From contig NZ_CP141728.1 in the NCBI RefSeq assembly GCF_035621135.1, positions 2,542,001-2,606,000 of the forward strand: a stretch of DNA of 64,000 nt, given 5' to 3'. Origin of the DNA: Sinanaerobacter sp. ZZT-01. GTDB lineage: Bacteria; Bacillota; Clostridia; Peptostreptococcales; Anaerovoracaceae. Position numbers and translations under genes: made by a program. The notes beneath the pieces were generated by a model. It was not told where the DNA came from. It ran no database searches and saw only the letters and a list, made by a program, of their open reading frames with translations. Below are positions 43,340-53,492 of the stretch, piece by piece; positions within the stretch are counted from its first letter, which is position 1; every line of letters begins with the position of its first letter.

Positions 43340-45082
43340 ATGACGATGCAATTTAATGGACCTAGTCAAGATCTTCGTCCCATTTCTACATTGAAAGAAA
43401 TGCTGGACACGAGCGCAGAGATGTATGCAAAAAACCCTGCGTTTCTTATAAAAAAGAAAAAAGGCGGTGCCTACGAGGAAATCAATTATACATTGCTAAA
43501 GCATGATGTAGATTCTTTGGGAACAAGGTTAATCGATTTGGGATTAGAAGGTGAAAAAATCGCTGTAATTGGAGAAAATTGCTATGAATGGATCGTATCC
43601 TATTTGGCAGTTACAAATGGTACCGGCATTGTAGTACCATTAGATAAAGAATTAAGCCAGGAAGAAATATATCAGCTTTTGGACATTTCAGGCTGCAAGG
43701 GAATTTTCTTTACAGCAGCATATGAAGAATATTTTAAGAAATATGATATTCCGGTTAAAATAAGGATGAAACTTTTTGGGGATCGTACTGATATCAAAGA
43801 AGAGCTCTCAACAATTGAACCAAAACATGGGATTTATGAATGGGAAAGCTTGGTAAAAGAAGGAGAAAACTTGCTTTTGCAAGAGAACCGAAGCTTTATA
43901 GATGCAAAGGTAGACCCGGATGAGATGCGTATCCTTCTCTTTACTTCGGGAACGACGGAAACAGCAAAAGGTGTGATGCTGAGTCAAAAAAATATTGCCA
44001 GCAATATCATGGATACCTGCCGGATTGCGCATGTGTTCCCTGAGGACCGTACACTTTCTATTTTGCCGATTCATCATACATTTGAGTGTACGATGGGACA
44101 GCTTTTGGTCTTATACCGTGGAGCTTCTACAGCCTATTATGAAGGACTAAAACATATTATAAAAAATTTAGCAGAAGCAAAAACTACGGTTCTAATTGGA
44201 GTGCCTTTAATTTTTGAATCAATCTATGAGAAAATTTGGAAGAAAGCAGAAAAGTCCGGCAAAGCCGGAATCCTTCGAAAAGGGATTAAATTCAATCGTA
44301 CAATGAAAGCGATGGGAATTGATCTCTCGAAAAAAATATTTAAAAGTGTGCATGACGGATTTGGCGGAGAGCTTCGCCTTATCATTACAGGAGCAGCCGG
44401 AATGGATCCGAAAGTTTGTCGAGGTTTTGAAGATTTTGGATTCCGAGTATTGCAGGGCTACGGTTTGACGGAGTGTGCGCCGTTGGTTTCAGGGCCGCCC
44501 GATTATATGAACACTTATAAAAAAGCTGGATCGGTTGGACCGTCTGTGGCAAGCGGAGAGATTCGCATAGTTGATAAGGATGAGAACGGAATTGGAGAAA
44601 TCATATTTAAAGGTCCCAATGTTATGCTGGGTTACTACAATGATCCAAAAAAGACCGAAGAAGTGATAAAAGATGGCTGGTTTTATACAGGGGATTTGGG
44701 ATTTTTAGATAAAGACGGCTGGCTTTATATTACAGGAAGAAAGAAAAATGTCATAGTTACAAAGACCGGAAAAAATATTTACCCGGAAGAAGTGGAGCTA
44801 TACATTAACCGTAATAAATACATCCAAGAATCTTTGGTACATGGAGTGGAATATGAGGAAGATACATTGGTAAGTGCTCAGATCCGTCCGGCTTATGATG
44901 TGATTTATGAAGAATTTGGAAAAGATTACAGAGAAGATGATATTCAGAGCTTGATTAAAAAAGAAATTAAAAAAGTGAATGAAGGTCTTCCGATTTATAA
45001 ACGCATACGTGATTTTTCCATTCGTACAGATGAATTTGTTAAGACGACGACAAAGAAAATAAAACGTTACAAGAACGTTTAG
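43340..45082 (+). CDS. AMP-binding long-chain acyl-CoA synthetase
   Basis: A 580-residue adenylate-forming enzyme (fatty acid:CoA ligase). P-loop LLFTSGTTETAKGVMLS, GYGLTECAPLVSG, YTGDLGFLDKDGWLYITGR and the C-terminal KTTTKKIKRYKNV with the catalytic lysine. ATG 43340 is 9 nt after AAAGGAG. Which fatty acid is used cannot be told. It stands alone with its own terminator. Confidence 0.93.
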   Translation: MTMQFNGPSQDLRPISTLKEMLDTSAEMYAKNPAFLIKKKKGGAYEEINYTLLKHDVDSLGTRLIDLGLEGEKIAVIGENCYEWIVSYLAVTNGTGIVVPLDKELSQEEIYQLLDISGCKGIFFTAAYEEYFKKYDIPVKIRMKLFGDRTDIKEELSTIEPKHGIYEWESLVKEGENLLLQENRSFIDAKVDPDEMRILLFTSGTTETAKGVMLSQKNIASNIMDTCRIAHVFPEDRTLSILPIHHTFECTMGQLLVLYRGASTAYYEGLKHIIKNLAEAKTTVLIGVPLIFESIYEKIWKKAEKSGKAGILRKGIKFNRTMKAMGIDLSKKIFKSVHDGFGGELRLIITGAAGMDPKVCRGFEDFGFRVLQGYGLTECAPLVSGPPDYMNTYKKAGSVGPSVASGEIRIVDKDENGIGEIIFKGPNVMLGYYNDPKKTEEVIKDGWFYTGDLGFLDKDGWLYITGRKKNVIVTKTGKNIYPEEVELYINRNKYIQESLVHGVEYEEDTLVSAQIRPAYDVIYEEFGKDYREDDIQSLIKKEIKKVNEGLPIYKRIRDFSIRTDEFVKTTTKKIKRYKNV

Positions 45083-45106
45083 ATCAATTTACATTAGAAT
45101 TTTACT

Positions 45107-45141
45107 GAGAAAAAGGAATGAACCCCTTTTTCTCTTTTTTT
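45107..45141 (+). terminator. Terminator after the acyl-CoA synthetase gene
   Basis: GAGAAAAAGG/CCTTTTTCTC, 10 bp, 8-nt loop, then seven T. Confidence 0.85.
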
Positions 45142-45302
45142 ATTTAATGAGACGTCTCGTATTTGATCCGACAAAAGAGAAATGCAAGAAAGTATTCCAC
45201 GCAATAAAGGAGCGTATCATGCGAACAAACACAAAGGAAAAAAGTACTTTCGTTCTAAAGCGATTCCGATGAATCATAGAATGAAAAAACGGGAGGTGGA
45301 GT

Positions 45303-46517
45303 ATGGAAAAAAAGATAGAAAAACAAATTAAAGAAGCATCCTTATTGGCGGTGGAACTTTATAAAGAGCTGCACCAATGGCCAGAACTGGGAAATGAAGA
45401 ATATGAAACTGCAAAGAAAATTAAAGAAGAGCTGGAAAGAATAGGAATACCATATCAAACGATGCTGGATACGGGTGTTGTAGGAATATTAAACGAAGAA
45501 AAAGCGCATAAGGGTACCGTAGCAATTCGAGCAGACATGGATGCATTACCAATTACTGAGAATACGGGAAGTGTTTACGCTTCAAAAAAACCGGGACTTA
45601 TGCACGCATGCGGACATGATGTTCATATAGCTATACTCCTTGGAACCGCAAAAATATTAGCAGAGATGAAAGAGAAAATTAATGGATGTGTCAAATTCCT
45701 TTTCCAGCCTGCGGAAGAAAATGTGGGCGGTGCAGAACGTATGATGGAAGAGGGATGCCTTGAAAATCCAAAGGTCGATTGCATACTGGGGCTTCACGTA
45801 AAACCAGAACTGGAAGCAGGGAAAATAGAAATTCCGTATGGTACAGTTCATGCATCTTCAGATTCTTTTCAAATGATTGTGAACGGAAAGAAAAGTCACG
45901 GCGCAGAGCCAAATAGAGGGATTGATGCGATTTTGGTTTCTGCTAACATAATAAGCAATTTACAGGGTATCGTAAGCCGCATTATCAGCCCAATGGAGAA
46001 TGCGATCATTACAGTTGGAACGATTGAAGGGGGAACAGCTGAAAATGTAATTGCAGACGAGGTCAAGATGAAGGGTACAATACGTACCTTTTCAAAAGAG
46101 ACAAGGCAAAAGATTTTTACTTCTCTTTCTCGTTTTGCTGTACAAACGGCTAAATGCTATGGAGCCTCGGCGAGAGTGATCTATCAGCCGGGTTACGCTG
46201 CGTTAGTTAATGAGGATGGAATAACAAGTAAACTTGAAAAAATCGCAAAAAATGAATTAGGAGAAGAAAAGGTATCTGTTCTACGGGAGGCAACCTTAGG
46301 AGTGGATGATTTTTCCGCATTTTTAAAAGATACACCAGGTGCTTTTTTCTTTTTAGGATGTGGTTTTCCCGGAAAAGAAAATTGTGGGATTCATTCGGAA
46401 GCCTTCCTTGTGAATGAAGCTTGCATTTATACGGGGATTGAAATTGAAACCAGTATGGTCCTTCAGCTTTTACAGCCTAAAAAGATAAATGAAATCAGAA
46501 AGGGGAGAGAATCGTAA
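45303..46517 (+). CDS. M20 family amidohydrolase
   Basis: A 404-residue zinc hydrolase of the M20D group (N-acyl amino acid or hippurate hydrolase type): IRADMDALPITENTGS, MHACGHDVHIAIL and FQPAEENVGGAERM carry the metal ligands and catalytic residues; a dimerisation domain lies in the middle (about 185-300). Natural substrate unknown. GGGAGG precedes the ATG. Confidence 0.93.
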   Translation: MEKKIEKQIKEASLLAVELYKELHQWPELGNEEYETAKKIKEELERIGIPYQTMLDTGVVGILNEEKAHKGTVAIRADMDALPITENTGSVYASKKPGLMHACGHDVHIAILLGTAKILAEMKEKINGCVKFLFQPAEENVGGAERMMEEGCLENPKVDCILGLHVKPELEAGKIEIPYGTVHASSDSFQMIVNGKKSHGAEPNRGIDAILVSANIISNLQGIVSRIISPMENAIITVGTIEGGTAENVIADEVKMKGTIRTFSKETRQKIFTSLSRFAVQTAKCYGASARVIYQPGYAALVNEDGITSKLEKIAKNELGEEKVSVLREATLGVDDFSAFLKDTPGAFFFLGCGFPGKENCGIHSEAFLVNEACIYTGIEIETSMVLQLLQPKKINEIRKGRES

Positions 46518-46584
46518 ACAAAAATATAAATTATATTATTTCATCTCCATTTCCGTAAATTATCGCGAAAGGTTGGTTAGCTAA

Positions 46585-46617
46585 AAAAGCCGTGGGGTTT
46601 TAGACCCTATGGCTTTT
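46585..46617. terminator. Terminator after the M20 gene
   Basis: AAAAGCCGTGGGG pairs with CCCTATGGCTTTT (G-U pairs and one mismatch). It can serve both the M20 gene and the broken minus-strand frame that follows. Confidence 0.75.
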
Positions 46618-46634
46618 CTCTTACTACTTTTTTG

Positions 46635-46772
46635 TTAGTTTTCAAGGTTCCGTACAAGCTGTTCTTTATCTTCAAACTCACAAAGTACTTCGCTGTCTTC
46701 ACCTTGGGTAAACCACCACAAGCTTTCACTGTTTGTAATGGAGCATGAAGCTTTTTCAGCATATTCTTTCAT
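46635..46772 (-). pseudogene. Small acidic protein remnant
   Basis: A 45-codon frame (MKEYAEKASCSITNSESLWW, ending VLCEFEDKEQLVRNLEN). No ribosome binding site precedes this ATG. Upstream the same frame continues as KCFCVDSHI to a stop, and an ATG with a different frame (MKRTWEM...) would join it if two short A runs each had one more base. It looks like a small protein gene damaged by two single-base deletions. No family recognised. Confidence 0.45.
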
Positions 46773-46814
46773 GATGTGACTGTCAACGCAGAAACATTTC
46801 CCAAGTCCTTTTCA

Positions 46815-46843
46815 TTGTATTTACCAATATTATGCACTATAAT
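46815..46843 (+). promoter_or_regulatory. Promoter of the 137-residue unknown gene
   Basis: TTGTAT and consensus TATAAT at 17-bp spacing, 71 bp before the start codon. Confidence 0.55.
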
Positions 46844-46914
46844 CATAGTAAACCAAGGTGTTTTCATCAAACTACATTTATTGTTAATAAATATTTTAAT
46901 AAGGAGATTTACGA

Positions 46915-47328
46915 ATGGATGAACTTGAACTAGAAAAGGAAAGATTGCATGCTATTGGAGAGTCACTGCACTTTAGTGAATTACAATTTCAGCGGATAAA
47001 GTCAACAATTAATAAGACAACGATATGGAGCAATGAAGTAGAAGAAGCGATTGTTGATTTTATGCAAGAATTTGACGATCATGAAGAAATGAAAGAAGAG
47101 CTGGAATTTAGATATGAAGCCGCCAGATTGGCTGCGACTTCTACGAAGGAGTTACGGAATCAATTAAACAAGTGCGCAGAAAGGGAACTGCCAAAAGAAG
47201 AGCTGCTTATGATTTTAAATGGATTTTTGGACTATTATAAGGTGGTTTCAAACCAGTTTAATAACGAGGAGGATACACAAGCCCTTGCTCATTTAAGAAA
47301 AATTTTAAATGAAATATTGGAACTGTAG
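46915..47328 (+). CDS. Unknown helical protein, 137 residues
   Basis: A very acidic, nearly all-helical soluble protein, with predicted coiled coils at about residues 1-35 and 50-85 and no cysteine-rich or catalytic motif. AAGGAG lies before the ATG and a promoter upstream, so it is probably a real gene. I do not recognise the family. Confidence 0.65.
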   Translation: MDELELEKERLHAIGESLHFSELQFQRIKSTINKTTIWSNEVEEAIVDFMQEFDDHEEMKEELEFRYEAARLAATSTKELRNQLNKCAERELPKEELLMILNGFLDYYKVVSNQFNNEEDTQALAHLRKILNEILEL

Positions 47329-47491
47329 GTGAGTGAGGACGTTTCTAATGCAGGAGTGCAGTTCAGCATTTTGTACGAGGATTTTGCGTGGACTGACGAC
47401 GCTGTAGATCATCCGAAAGCGTATTAATATTTTTGGAGGGAACACAGGGGAAAGAAGATTAGGAACTGAAAATAGAAAAATAAGAAATAAA

Positions 47492-47519
47492 AAAAACCAG
47501 GGAGACACTCCTGGTTTTT
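47492..47519. terminator. Terminator shared by rpsT and the unknown gene
   Basis: AAAAACCAGG/CCTGGTTTTT with an 8-nt loop, with A and T runs outside; best placed to end the minus-strand rpsT message. Confidence 0.8.
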
Positions 47520-47562
47520 GTGTATGCGCATTTAACTTATGCACAGGTGGGGACGGGTGAGA

Positions 47563-47832
47563 TTATTCTGCCTTTGCTTTGTTCAAAGCTTTAGTCAATC
47601 TAGATACTTTTCTGAAAGCAGCTTTTTTATGAATGGTTCCTTTTGAAGCCGCCTGCATCAATCTTTTTTCAGCTAAAGCTAATTTTTCAGCTGCAACATC
47701 GAAGCTCTTTTCAACAATTGCCTTATCAAAATTTTTGATAATGGTTTTCAGATGAGATTTTACTCTTCTGTTTGCTGCTGTCTTCTTGCTGATTACGCTG
47801 ATTCTTTTTTTCGCAGATTTAATGTTTGCCAT
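47563..47832 (-). CDS. rpsT: 30S ribosomal protein S20
   Basis: An 89-residue S20: MANIKSAKKRISVISKKTAA and KGTIHKKAAFRKVSRLTKAL are typical. It is divergent from gpr, a gene order common in Clostridia and Bacillus. Confidence 0.97.
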   Translation of the reverse strand: MANIKSAKKRISVISKKTAANRRVKSHLKTIIKNFDKAIVEKSFDVAAEKLALAEKRLMQAASKGTIHKKAAFRKVSRLTKALNKAKAE

Positions 47833-47879
47833 ATTATTTCACCCCACTTTCGTAAAATATCGCAACTTGTAGTATATAC

Positions 47880-47909
47880 GAATAGAAAGGAAATTGCAAG
47901 GTCAAAATA
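47880..47909 (+). promoter_or_regulatory. Possible forespore (sigma-G type) promoter of gpr
   Basis: GAATA-N18-CAAAATA partly matches the sigma-G pattern (GYATA, about 17-18 bp, CATNNTA). gpr is a sigma-F/sigma-G gene in Bacillus. The match is imperfect. Confidence 0.3.
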
Positions 47910-47935
47910 ATAAAAGAAAGTGAGGTGCACAAAAA

Positions 47936-48823
47936 ATGATTCGAACAGACTTAGCAATTGAAAATAAAGAAATGTATGATGCAAAAAATAATGGACAAAA
48001 AATTGAAATTCCGGGAGTCGAAGTGGATACGGATAGCTACGAGGAAGGAATCAATGTTACCAGAATTAAAATCGCAGATGAAAACGGCAGCGCAGTCATG
48101 CAGAAACCGATGGGAAGTTATATCACAATTGAATTGCCAAAAGCTGCAAATGGCGCAGAAGATTTAAAAAAAGTAGCCGCAAAGGCAGTAGGGAATGAAT
48201 TGAAAAAATTGGTTCCGTTTCATTATCATCTAAAGGTTCTTGTAATTGGACTTGGGAATGAAAAGGTTACGCCAGACGCTTTGGGACCGCATACGGTATC
48301 TAAAATTCGAGTGACGAGACATTTGTTCCTTTTGTATAACGTAGATGGGGACGAAGAACAGGGGTGCGTCAGTGCATTATGCCCTGGAGTTATGGCTTCG
48401 ACCGGGATGGAATCGGCAGAATTGATTCAGGGCGCGGCACAAATTGCACAGCCTGAAGTGGTGCTTGCGATCGATGCACTGGCAGCACGGAATGTAGAAC
48501 GCATCGGAACAACGATACAAATTACAGATACCGGAATCTCACCGGGTGCAGGTACCGGTAATATGCGTAAGAATTTAACCGAAGAAAGTATTGGGAGAAA
48601 AGTAATTGCAATCGGTGTTCCTACGGTCATTGATGCAGGAACTATGGTTTTGGATTCCTTATCCGGATATTTAAGCGATGCGGCAGAAGCGGAAAAATAT
48701 TTAGATGATACCGGGCTGGAAATGATTGTTACGACATCCGATATCGATCAATCCATTCATGATTTTTCTGAGATAATTGCAGATGCTATAAATATTGCGC
48801 TTCATCCCGGCATATACTCTTAA
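47936..48823 (+). CDS. gpr: Germination protease GPR
   Basis: A 295-residue protease that degrades small acid-soluble spore proteins at germination. It starts with a short propeptide (TDLAIENKEMY...) expected to be removed by autoprocessing. Conserved blocks: LVIGLGNEKVTPDALGPHTV, CPGVMASTGMES, AIDALAARNVERIG, ISPGAGTGN and IGVPTVIDAGTM. Its presence shows that the organism forms endospores. spoIIP follows. Confidence 0.97.
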   Translation: MIRTDLAIENKEMYDAKNNGQKIEIPGVEVDTDSYEEGINVTRIKIADENGSAVMQKPMGSYITIELPKAANGAEDLKKVAAKAVGNELKKLVPFHYHLKVLVIGLGNEKVTPDALGPHTVSKIRVTRHLFLLYNVDGDEEQGCVSALCPGVMASTGMESAELIQGAAQIAQPEVVLAIDALAARNVERIGTTIQITDTGISPGAGTGNMRKNLTEESIGRKVIAIGVPTVIDAGTMVLDSLSGYLSDAAEAEKYLDDTGLEMIVTTSDIDQSIHDFSEIIADAINIALHPGIYS

Positions 48824-48879
48824 GAGAAAAGAAACTCTAAGAAGTTTTAGAGAGGGAAACATCGGGGGAGAAGAGATAT

Positions 48880-49908
48880 ATGAGGAGAAGACGGTATGCA
48901 AGCAGAGCTGTGAGCAAGGGCGGAATTGTGGTAGTTGCTTTTCTTTGCTTTTTCTTAGCAGCTGCCACAGAACTATATTTCATGGACAAAGACGCTGGAA
49001 GATCTGAACAGGTAAGTGAAACGTTTCATGTTCAAGATCTGTTTTCTTCTGTCAATCGGGGAAGTAAAGGAAGACGGACTTCTGGAGACAATGTCAATCG
49101 TTCTTTAAAGGGTGTCTTACAGTTGTCCTTTCCGTCTCTTTCCAAAGAGGATGGAGATAACAAGGACGATAAGCTAGTGGCACAAAATGAAAATATTAAA
49201 GAGGATACGGATGATTCTGAGGATCAAGCAGTAAATCAGGAAGAAATAACGGAACCAGCCAAAGAAGAACCGGAGGCAGTCGCAGTATTAGATACGGAAG
49301 AAAGTAAGAATCCAGTTGTCTTGATTGTTCATACGCATGCAACAGAATCCTACCAGCCGATGAGTGAGGGTAATTTTCACCGCCTTGAGGAAGCGGGGAC
49401 GGTTCGTGAAGTTGGAAATATTTTAACGAAAGAACTGGAACAAAAAGGGATTCCGGTCATTCATGATAAGACATTACACGACTCACCTTCATATAACCAG
49501 TCCTACGCGCGTTCTCTTCAAACACTGCAATCGTATTTGGCAAAAAATCCATCGATTAAAATCGTGATCGATTTGCATCGAGATGCAGCCGCATATGCCG
49601 GAAATGTCGGAAAGACAATGCAGGTTCAAGGCAGTACAATTGCAAAATACAGCTTAGTAATCGGTAAAGGAAATGCCAATTATGACCAGCTGAAAGGGTT
49701 TGCGAATCAAATAAATGCAAAAGCAGATCAATTATATCCCGGATTTTCCGGTAGAATTATAGAAAAAGAGTATCGTTTTAACGAATATGTGAGCGATCAT
49801 TATTTACTGCTTGAAGTAGGAAATAATGAAAATACAATCGATCAAGCAAAGCTGACAGGAAAATATTTTGCAGATGTGCTGGCTTCTTACATACAAGAAA
49901 TGGAGTAA
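48880..49908 (+). CDS. spoIIP: Stage II sporulation protein P
   Basis: A 342-residue membrane-anchored amidase and endopeptidase that thins septal peptidoglycan during engulfment, together with SpoIID and SpoIIM. One membrane helix (about 13-32), an acidic linker (about 85-140), then the catalytic domain with LIVHTHATESYQP (zinc histidine), VIDLHRDAA and LLEVGNNENT. Follows gpr as in Bacillus. Confidence 0.96.
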   Translation: MRRRRYASRAVSKGGIVVVAFLCFFLAAATELYFMDKDAGRSEQVSETFHVQDLFSSVNRGSKGRRTSGDNVNRSLKGVLQLSFPSLSKEDGDNKDDKLVAQNENIKEDTDDSEDQAVNQEEITEPAKEEPEAVAVLDTEESKNPVVLIVHTHATESYQPMSEGNFHRLEEAGTVREVGNILTKELEQKGIPVIHDKTLHDSPSYNQSYARSLQTLQSYLAKNPSIKIVIDLHRDAAAYAGNVGKTMQVQGSTIAKYSLVIGKGNANYDQLKGFANQINAKADQLYPGFSGRIIEKEYRFNEYVSDHYLLLEVGNNENTIDQAKLTGKYFADVLASYIQEME

Positions 49909-49928
49909 ATGGAGTAAGGAGTAGAATA

Positions 49929-50315
49929 ATGTATACGAAAGAAAAAAAAGACCAAAGAGGACGCTCTTTTGTTCTTGCTATGCTCATCATTTTGGCTGTT
50001 TGTGCTCTGATACAGGTAGATACGGCATATGAAGATATGATGATGAAAGAAGGAAAACTCAGTTTGCAGATAAGGCGAGTGGATGAAGAGCATTTAATGT
50101 TCGGTTTCTTAGGCAATGAATGGACTGTGAACTCAAAAGAATTCTTTATGAAAGTAGAAACATTTCAAGAAGAAGGGAAAAAGGTTTTACAAGCATTTGC
50201 TGAAAAGACACAGGAATTTTTGGCAAACAGTGGAATGAACTCTTTAAAAAAAGGGGAAGAAAGCGAGGATGGAGAGGGAGAGATTCCGGTGGATTTTCCT
50301 ACACAAATCTTGTAA
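49929..50315 (+). CDS. Unknown single-pass membrane protein downstream of spoIIP
   Basis: A 128-residue protein with a basic N-terminus (KEKKDQRGR), one membrane helix at about 13-29 (FVLAMLIILAVCALIQV), and an extracytoplasmic helical part ending in an acidic tail. AAGGAG lies just before the ATG. It starts 20 bp after spoIIP, so it is probably in the same operon and may act in sporulation; this is context only. No family recognised. Confidence 0.7.
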   Translation: MYTKEKKDQRGRSFVLAMLIILAVCALIQVDTAYEDMMMKEGKLSLQIRRVDEEHLMFGFLGNEWTVNSKEFFMKVETFQEEGKKVLQAFAEKTQEFLANSGMNSLKKGEESEDGEGEIPVDFPTQIL

Positions 50316-50339
50316 TTTTAATGCCCATTATGGTATAAT
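50310..50339 (+). promoter_or_regulatory. Candidate promoter of lepA
   Basis: TTGTAA and consensus TATAAT at 18-bp spacing, 62 bp before the lepA start. Confidence 0.5.
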
Positions 50340-50401
50340 TTTAGAGCAGAAGAGTCATAATTGATTTTTTCATCGCTCTAACTTTATTTTTTGGAGGAAA
50401 T

Positions 50402-52213
50402 ATGGACGCTTATCAGCAGTACATTCGAAATTTTAGCATTATTGCTCACATAGACCATGGTAAATCAACACTGGCAGATCGTATGCTGGAACAGACCGGC
50501 GTTGTGTCCCATCGTGAGATGAAGGAGCAATTTTTAGATAATATGGATCTGGAACGGGAAAGAGGAATTACCATTAAATTGCAGACAACCCGTTTGGTCT
50601 ATCAAGCAAAGGACGGACATGAATATATTTTCAATTTAATAGACACACCCGGACACGTCGATTTTACTTATGAAGTATCTCGAAGCTTGGCCGCATGCGA
50701 AGGTGCGGTTCTTGTTGTGGATGCGACGCAGGGGGTGGAAGCGCAGACGCTTGCGAATGTGTACTTGGCATTGAATGAAAACTTGGAAATACTGCCTGTC
50801 ATCAATAAAATAGATTTGCCGAGTGCAAGCCCTGACGCGGTCAAGGAAGAGATCGAAGATGTGATTGGCATTGAAGCACAAGATGCCCCTTTGATCTCAG
50901 CGAAGGAAGGCTTAAACATTGGGGATGTTTTGGAGGCGGTTGTTGCAAAGATTCCAGCACCCAAGGGAAATCCGGATGAAAAGCTGAAAGCTTTGATCTT
51001 TGATTCCTATTATGACAATTATAAGGGTGTGGTCATCTATACGCGCGTTTTTGACGGACGGATAAAAAAAGGCGACATGATCCGCTTGATGAATACGAAG
51101 AAAAAATATGAGGTGACAGAAGTTGGTGTTTATGCGCCGGGACCGGTTGCGGTAAAAGAATTGAATGCTGGATCGGTTGGCTATGTGTGTGCAAGCATTA
51201 AGCAGGTTGCAGATGCACGTGTAGGTGATACGATTACCTTGGATGAGAATCCGACAGAGTCACCTCTGCCCGGCTATAAAAAAGTGCAGCCGATGGTATA
51301 TTGCGGAATCTATCCTGCAGAAGGTGAAAAATATGAAAACGTCAGAGACGCTTTGGAAAAGCTCCAAGTAAATGATGCAGCATTTTTATTTGAGCCGGAA
51401 ACTTCGACGGCTTTAGGTTTTGGATTTCGTTGCGGATTTTTAGGTTTACTGCATATGGAAATTATCGTAGAACGATTAGAACGCGAATTCAATCTGGGAA
51501 TCATTACCACTTCTCCGAGTGTTATCTATAAAGTCATTATGGAAAATGGTGATGTAGAGATGATTCAAAACCCTTCGAATTTACCAAACTCGATTGAAAT
51601 TGACCACATAGAAGAACCCATCGTTAAAGCAGATATTATGATTCCGAAGGATTATGTCGGTGCAATTATGGAAATCTGCCAAGAACGAAGAGGAAAGATG
51701 ATTCATATGGAGTATATCACGGAAATGCGGGTAGTGCTTCACTATGAAATGCCTTTGAATGAAGTAATTTATGATTTCTTTGATGCATTGAAGTCAAAGA
51801 CACGTGGTTATGGATCTTTGGATTATGAATTTGTGCGCTATGAAAAATCCAACGTTGTAAAGATGGACATCTTGTTAAATAAAGACCTTGTGGATGCATT
51901 TTCCATGATTGTACATGAATCTAAAGCATATGCAAGAGGGCGATTTGTCTGTGAGAAGTTAAAGGAAATTATTCCGATGCATCAATTTGAAGTACCGATT
52001 CAGGCTTCGATCGGGCAGAAGGTTATTGCCCGGGAAACGGTGCGTGCTTTGCGTAAAGACGTATTGGCAAAATGCTACGGTGGAGACATTTCAAGAAAGA
52101 GAAAGCTCCTTGAAAAGCAAAAAGAGGGGAAGAAAAGGATGCGGCAGTTTGGAACAGTGGAGGTTCCGCAGGAGGCGTTTACTGCTGTGTTGAAATACGA
52201 TGATAACAAGTAG
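50402..52213 (+). CDS. lepA: Elongation factor 4 (LepA)
   Basis: A 603-residue translational GTPase. GTPase motifs [17 protein letters not shown] and NKIDLPSA; domains II, III and V as in EF-G, with the LepA-specific C-terminal domain ([20 protein letters not shown]). It aids ribosome assembly and translation under stress. Positioned after spoIIP and before hemW as in many Firmicutes. Confidence 0.98.
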   Translation: MDAYQQYIRNFSIIAHIDHGKSTLADRMLEQTGVVSHREMKEQFLDNMDLERERGITIKLQTTRLVYQAKDGHEYIFNLIDTPGHVDFTYEVSRSLAACEGAVLVVDATQGVEAQTLANVYLALNENLEILPVINKIDLPSASPDAVKEEIEDVIGIEAQDAPLISAKEGLNIGDVLEAVVAKIPAPKGNPDEKLKALIFDSYYDNYKGVVIYTRVFDGRIKKGDMIRLMNTKKKYEVTEVGVYAPGPVAVKELNAGSVGYVCASIKQVADARVGDTITLDENPTESPLPGYKKVQPMVYCGIYPAEGEKYENVRDALEKLQVNDAAFLFEPETSTALGFGFRCGFLGLLHMEIIVERLEREFNLGIITTSPSVIYKVIMENGDVEMIQNPSNLPNSIEIDHIEEPIVKADIMIPKDYVGAIMEICQERRGKMIHMEYITEMRVVLHYEMPLNEVIYDFFDALKSKTRGYGSLDYEFVRYEKSNVVKMDILLNKDLVDAFSMIVHESKAYARGRFVCEKLKEIIPMHQFEVPIQASIGQKVIARETVRALRKDVLAKCYGGDISRKRKLLEKQKEGKKRMRQFGTVEVPQEAFTAVLKYDDNK

Positions 52214-52232
52214 TTAAATGATTTTGAGCAAG

Positions 52233-52268
52233 AAAAAAGGATGTTTTATTGAAAAAGCATCCTTTTTT
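52233..52268 (+). terminator. Terminator after lepA
   Basis: AAAAAAGGATG/CATCCTTTTTT, 11 bp, AT-rich loop of 14 nt. Confidence 0.85.
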
Positions 52269-52347
52269 ATAGATGGGAAATATCATTAAAGACCGATACT
52301 TCCGCATATTTCAAAGAAAATATATTTTTTATTTAAAGGGGATAAAA

Positions 52348-53481
52348 ATGCGCAGAGGAAAACAGAAATTAGGATTGTATGTTCACATACCATTTTGTTT
52401 AAAAAAGTGCAATTACTGTGACTTCCTTTCGTTCAGCGGATATGATTTGAAAGAGCAGGAGCAATATATTCAGGCACTACAAAAAGAAATGGAAGCATAT
52501 AATCTCAAAGAGAGTGATTATACAGTAGATACTATTTTTATCGGCGGAGGAACACCTTCTCTGCTTACAGAATCGTTAACAGAGACCATTCTGAAAAAGA
52601 TATATGATTGTTTTTGTATCGATAAGAATGTGGAGGTTACGATCGAATGCAACCCGGGAACTTTAACAAAACAAAAATTGGAATCCTATTGGCGTATGGG
52701 AATCAATCGGCTGAGCATTGGATGCCAGTCATTAAATGATGCTGTTTTGGAATTCATGGGGAGAATACATACTCGAGATGATTTTTTTAAAACGTACGAT
52801 ACAGCCTGCTGCTGTGGGTTTGAAAATATTAATGCTGATTTAATCTTTGGCGTACCGGGTCAATCGGTTCAAATGTTTCAACAGGATGTAAAAGAGGTAT
52901 TAAACTTGCAGCCAAAGCATGTATCTTTTTACAGCTTGCAGATTGAAGAGGGAACACCGTTTTATGAACAATATAAGGCAGGAAAGTTCAATCAAGTTTC
53001 GGATAATGATGACCGAAAGATGTACCATCAGACAATTGAGGAACTAGATAAAAATGGATACATCCATTATGAAATATCAAATGCTGCAAAACGGGGTTAT
53101 GAATGCCGTCATAATTTAAAATACTGGTCTATGGCGGACTATTTAGGCATGGGTTTGGGGGCACACTCTTATATAAAAGGTGTTCGATTCAGTAATACCA
53201 GAAGTATGAGGGATTATCTGGAAGGAAATTATGTGGAGACTACTCATAAAAATACGAGAAAAGATTCTATATCGGATTATCTATTTACAGGGCTTCGTAA
53301 AATAGAAGGAATCGATTTGACGGAATTTGAAAAGAGTTTTGGTGAACCGATTGAAAATCTTTTCGGAGAAGTACTTCGCTCCTTTCAGGAACGAGGTCTT
53401 CTTGAACAGGGGAAATCATATCTTCGGTTTACAAAAAAAGGATTGGACTTAAGTAATACTGTACTGAGAGAACTGGTTTAG
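52348..53481 (+). CDS. hemW: Radical SAM heme chaperone HemW
   Basis: A 377-residue radical SAM protein formerly called HemN-like oxygen-independent coproporphyrinogen oxidase. The cluster motif is [12 protein letters not shown] (CxxxCxxC); GGGTPSLL and [12 protein letters not shown] follow, and a C-terminal HemN domain. HemW members bind heme and lack the extra cysteine of true HemN after the CxxxCxxC motif. ATG 52348 follows AAGGGGA; an upstream in-frame ATG runs back to the lepA terminator. Confidence 0.93.
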   Translation: MRRGKQKLGLYVHIPFCLKKCNYCDFLSFSGYDLKEQEQYIQALQKEMEAYNLKESDYTVDTIFIGGGTPSLLTESLTETILKKIYDCFCIDKNVEVTIECNPGTLTKQKLESYWRMGINRLSIGCQSLNDAVLEFMGRIHTRDDFFKTYDTACCCGFENINADLIFGVPGQSVQMFQQDVKEVLNLQPKHVSFYSLQIEEGTPFYEQYKAGKFNQVSDNDDRKMYHQTIEELDKNGYIHYEISNAAKRGYECRHNLKYWSMADYLGMGLGAHSYIKGVRFSNTRSMRDYLEGNYVETTHKNTRKDSISDYLFTGLRKIEGIDLTEFEKSFGEPIENLFGEVLRSFQERGLLEQGKSYLRFTKKGLDLSNTVLRELV

Positions 53482-53492
53482 GAGGGGAGACT

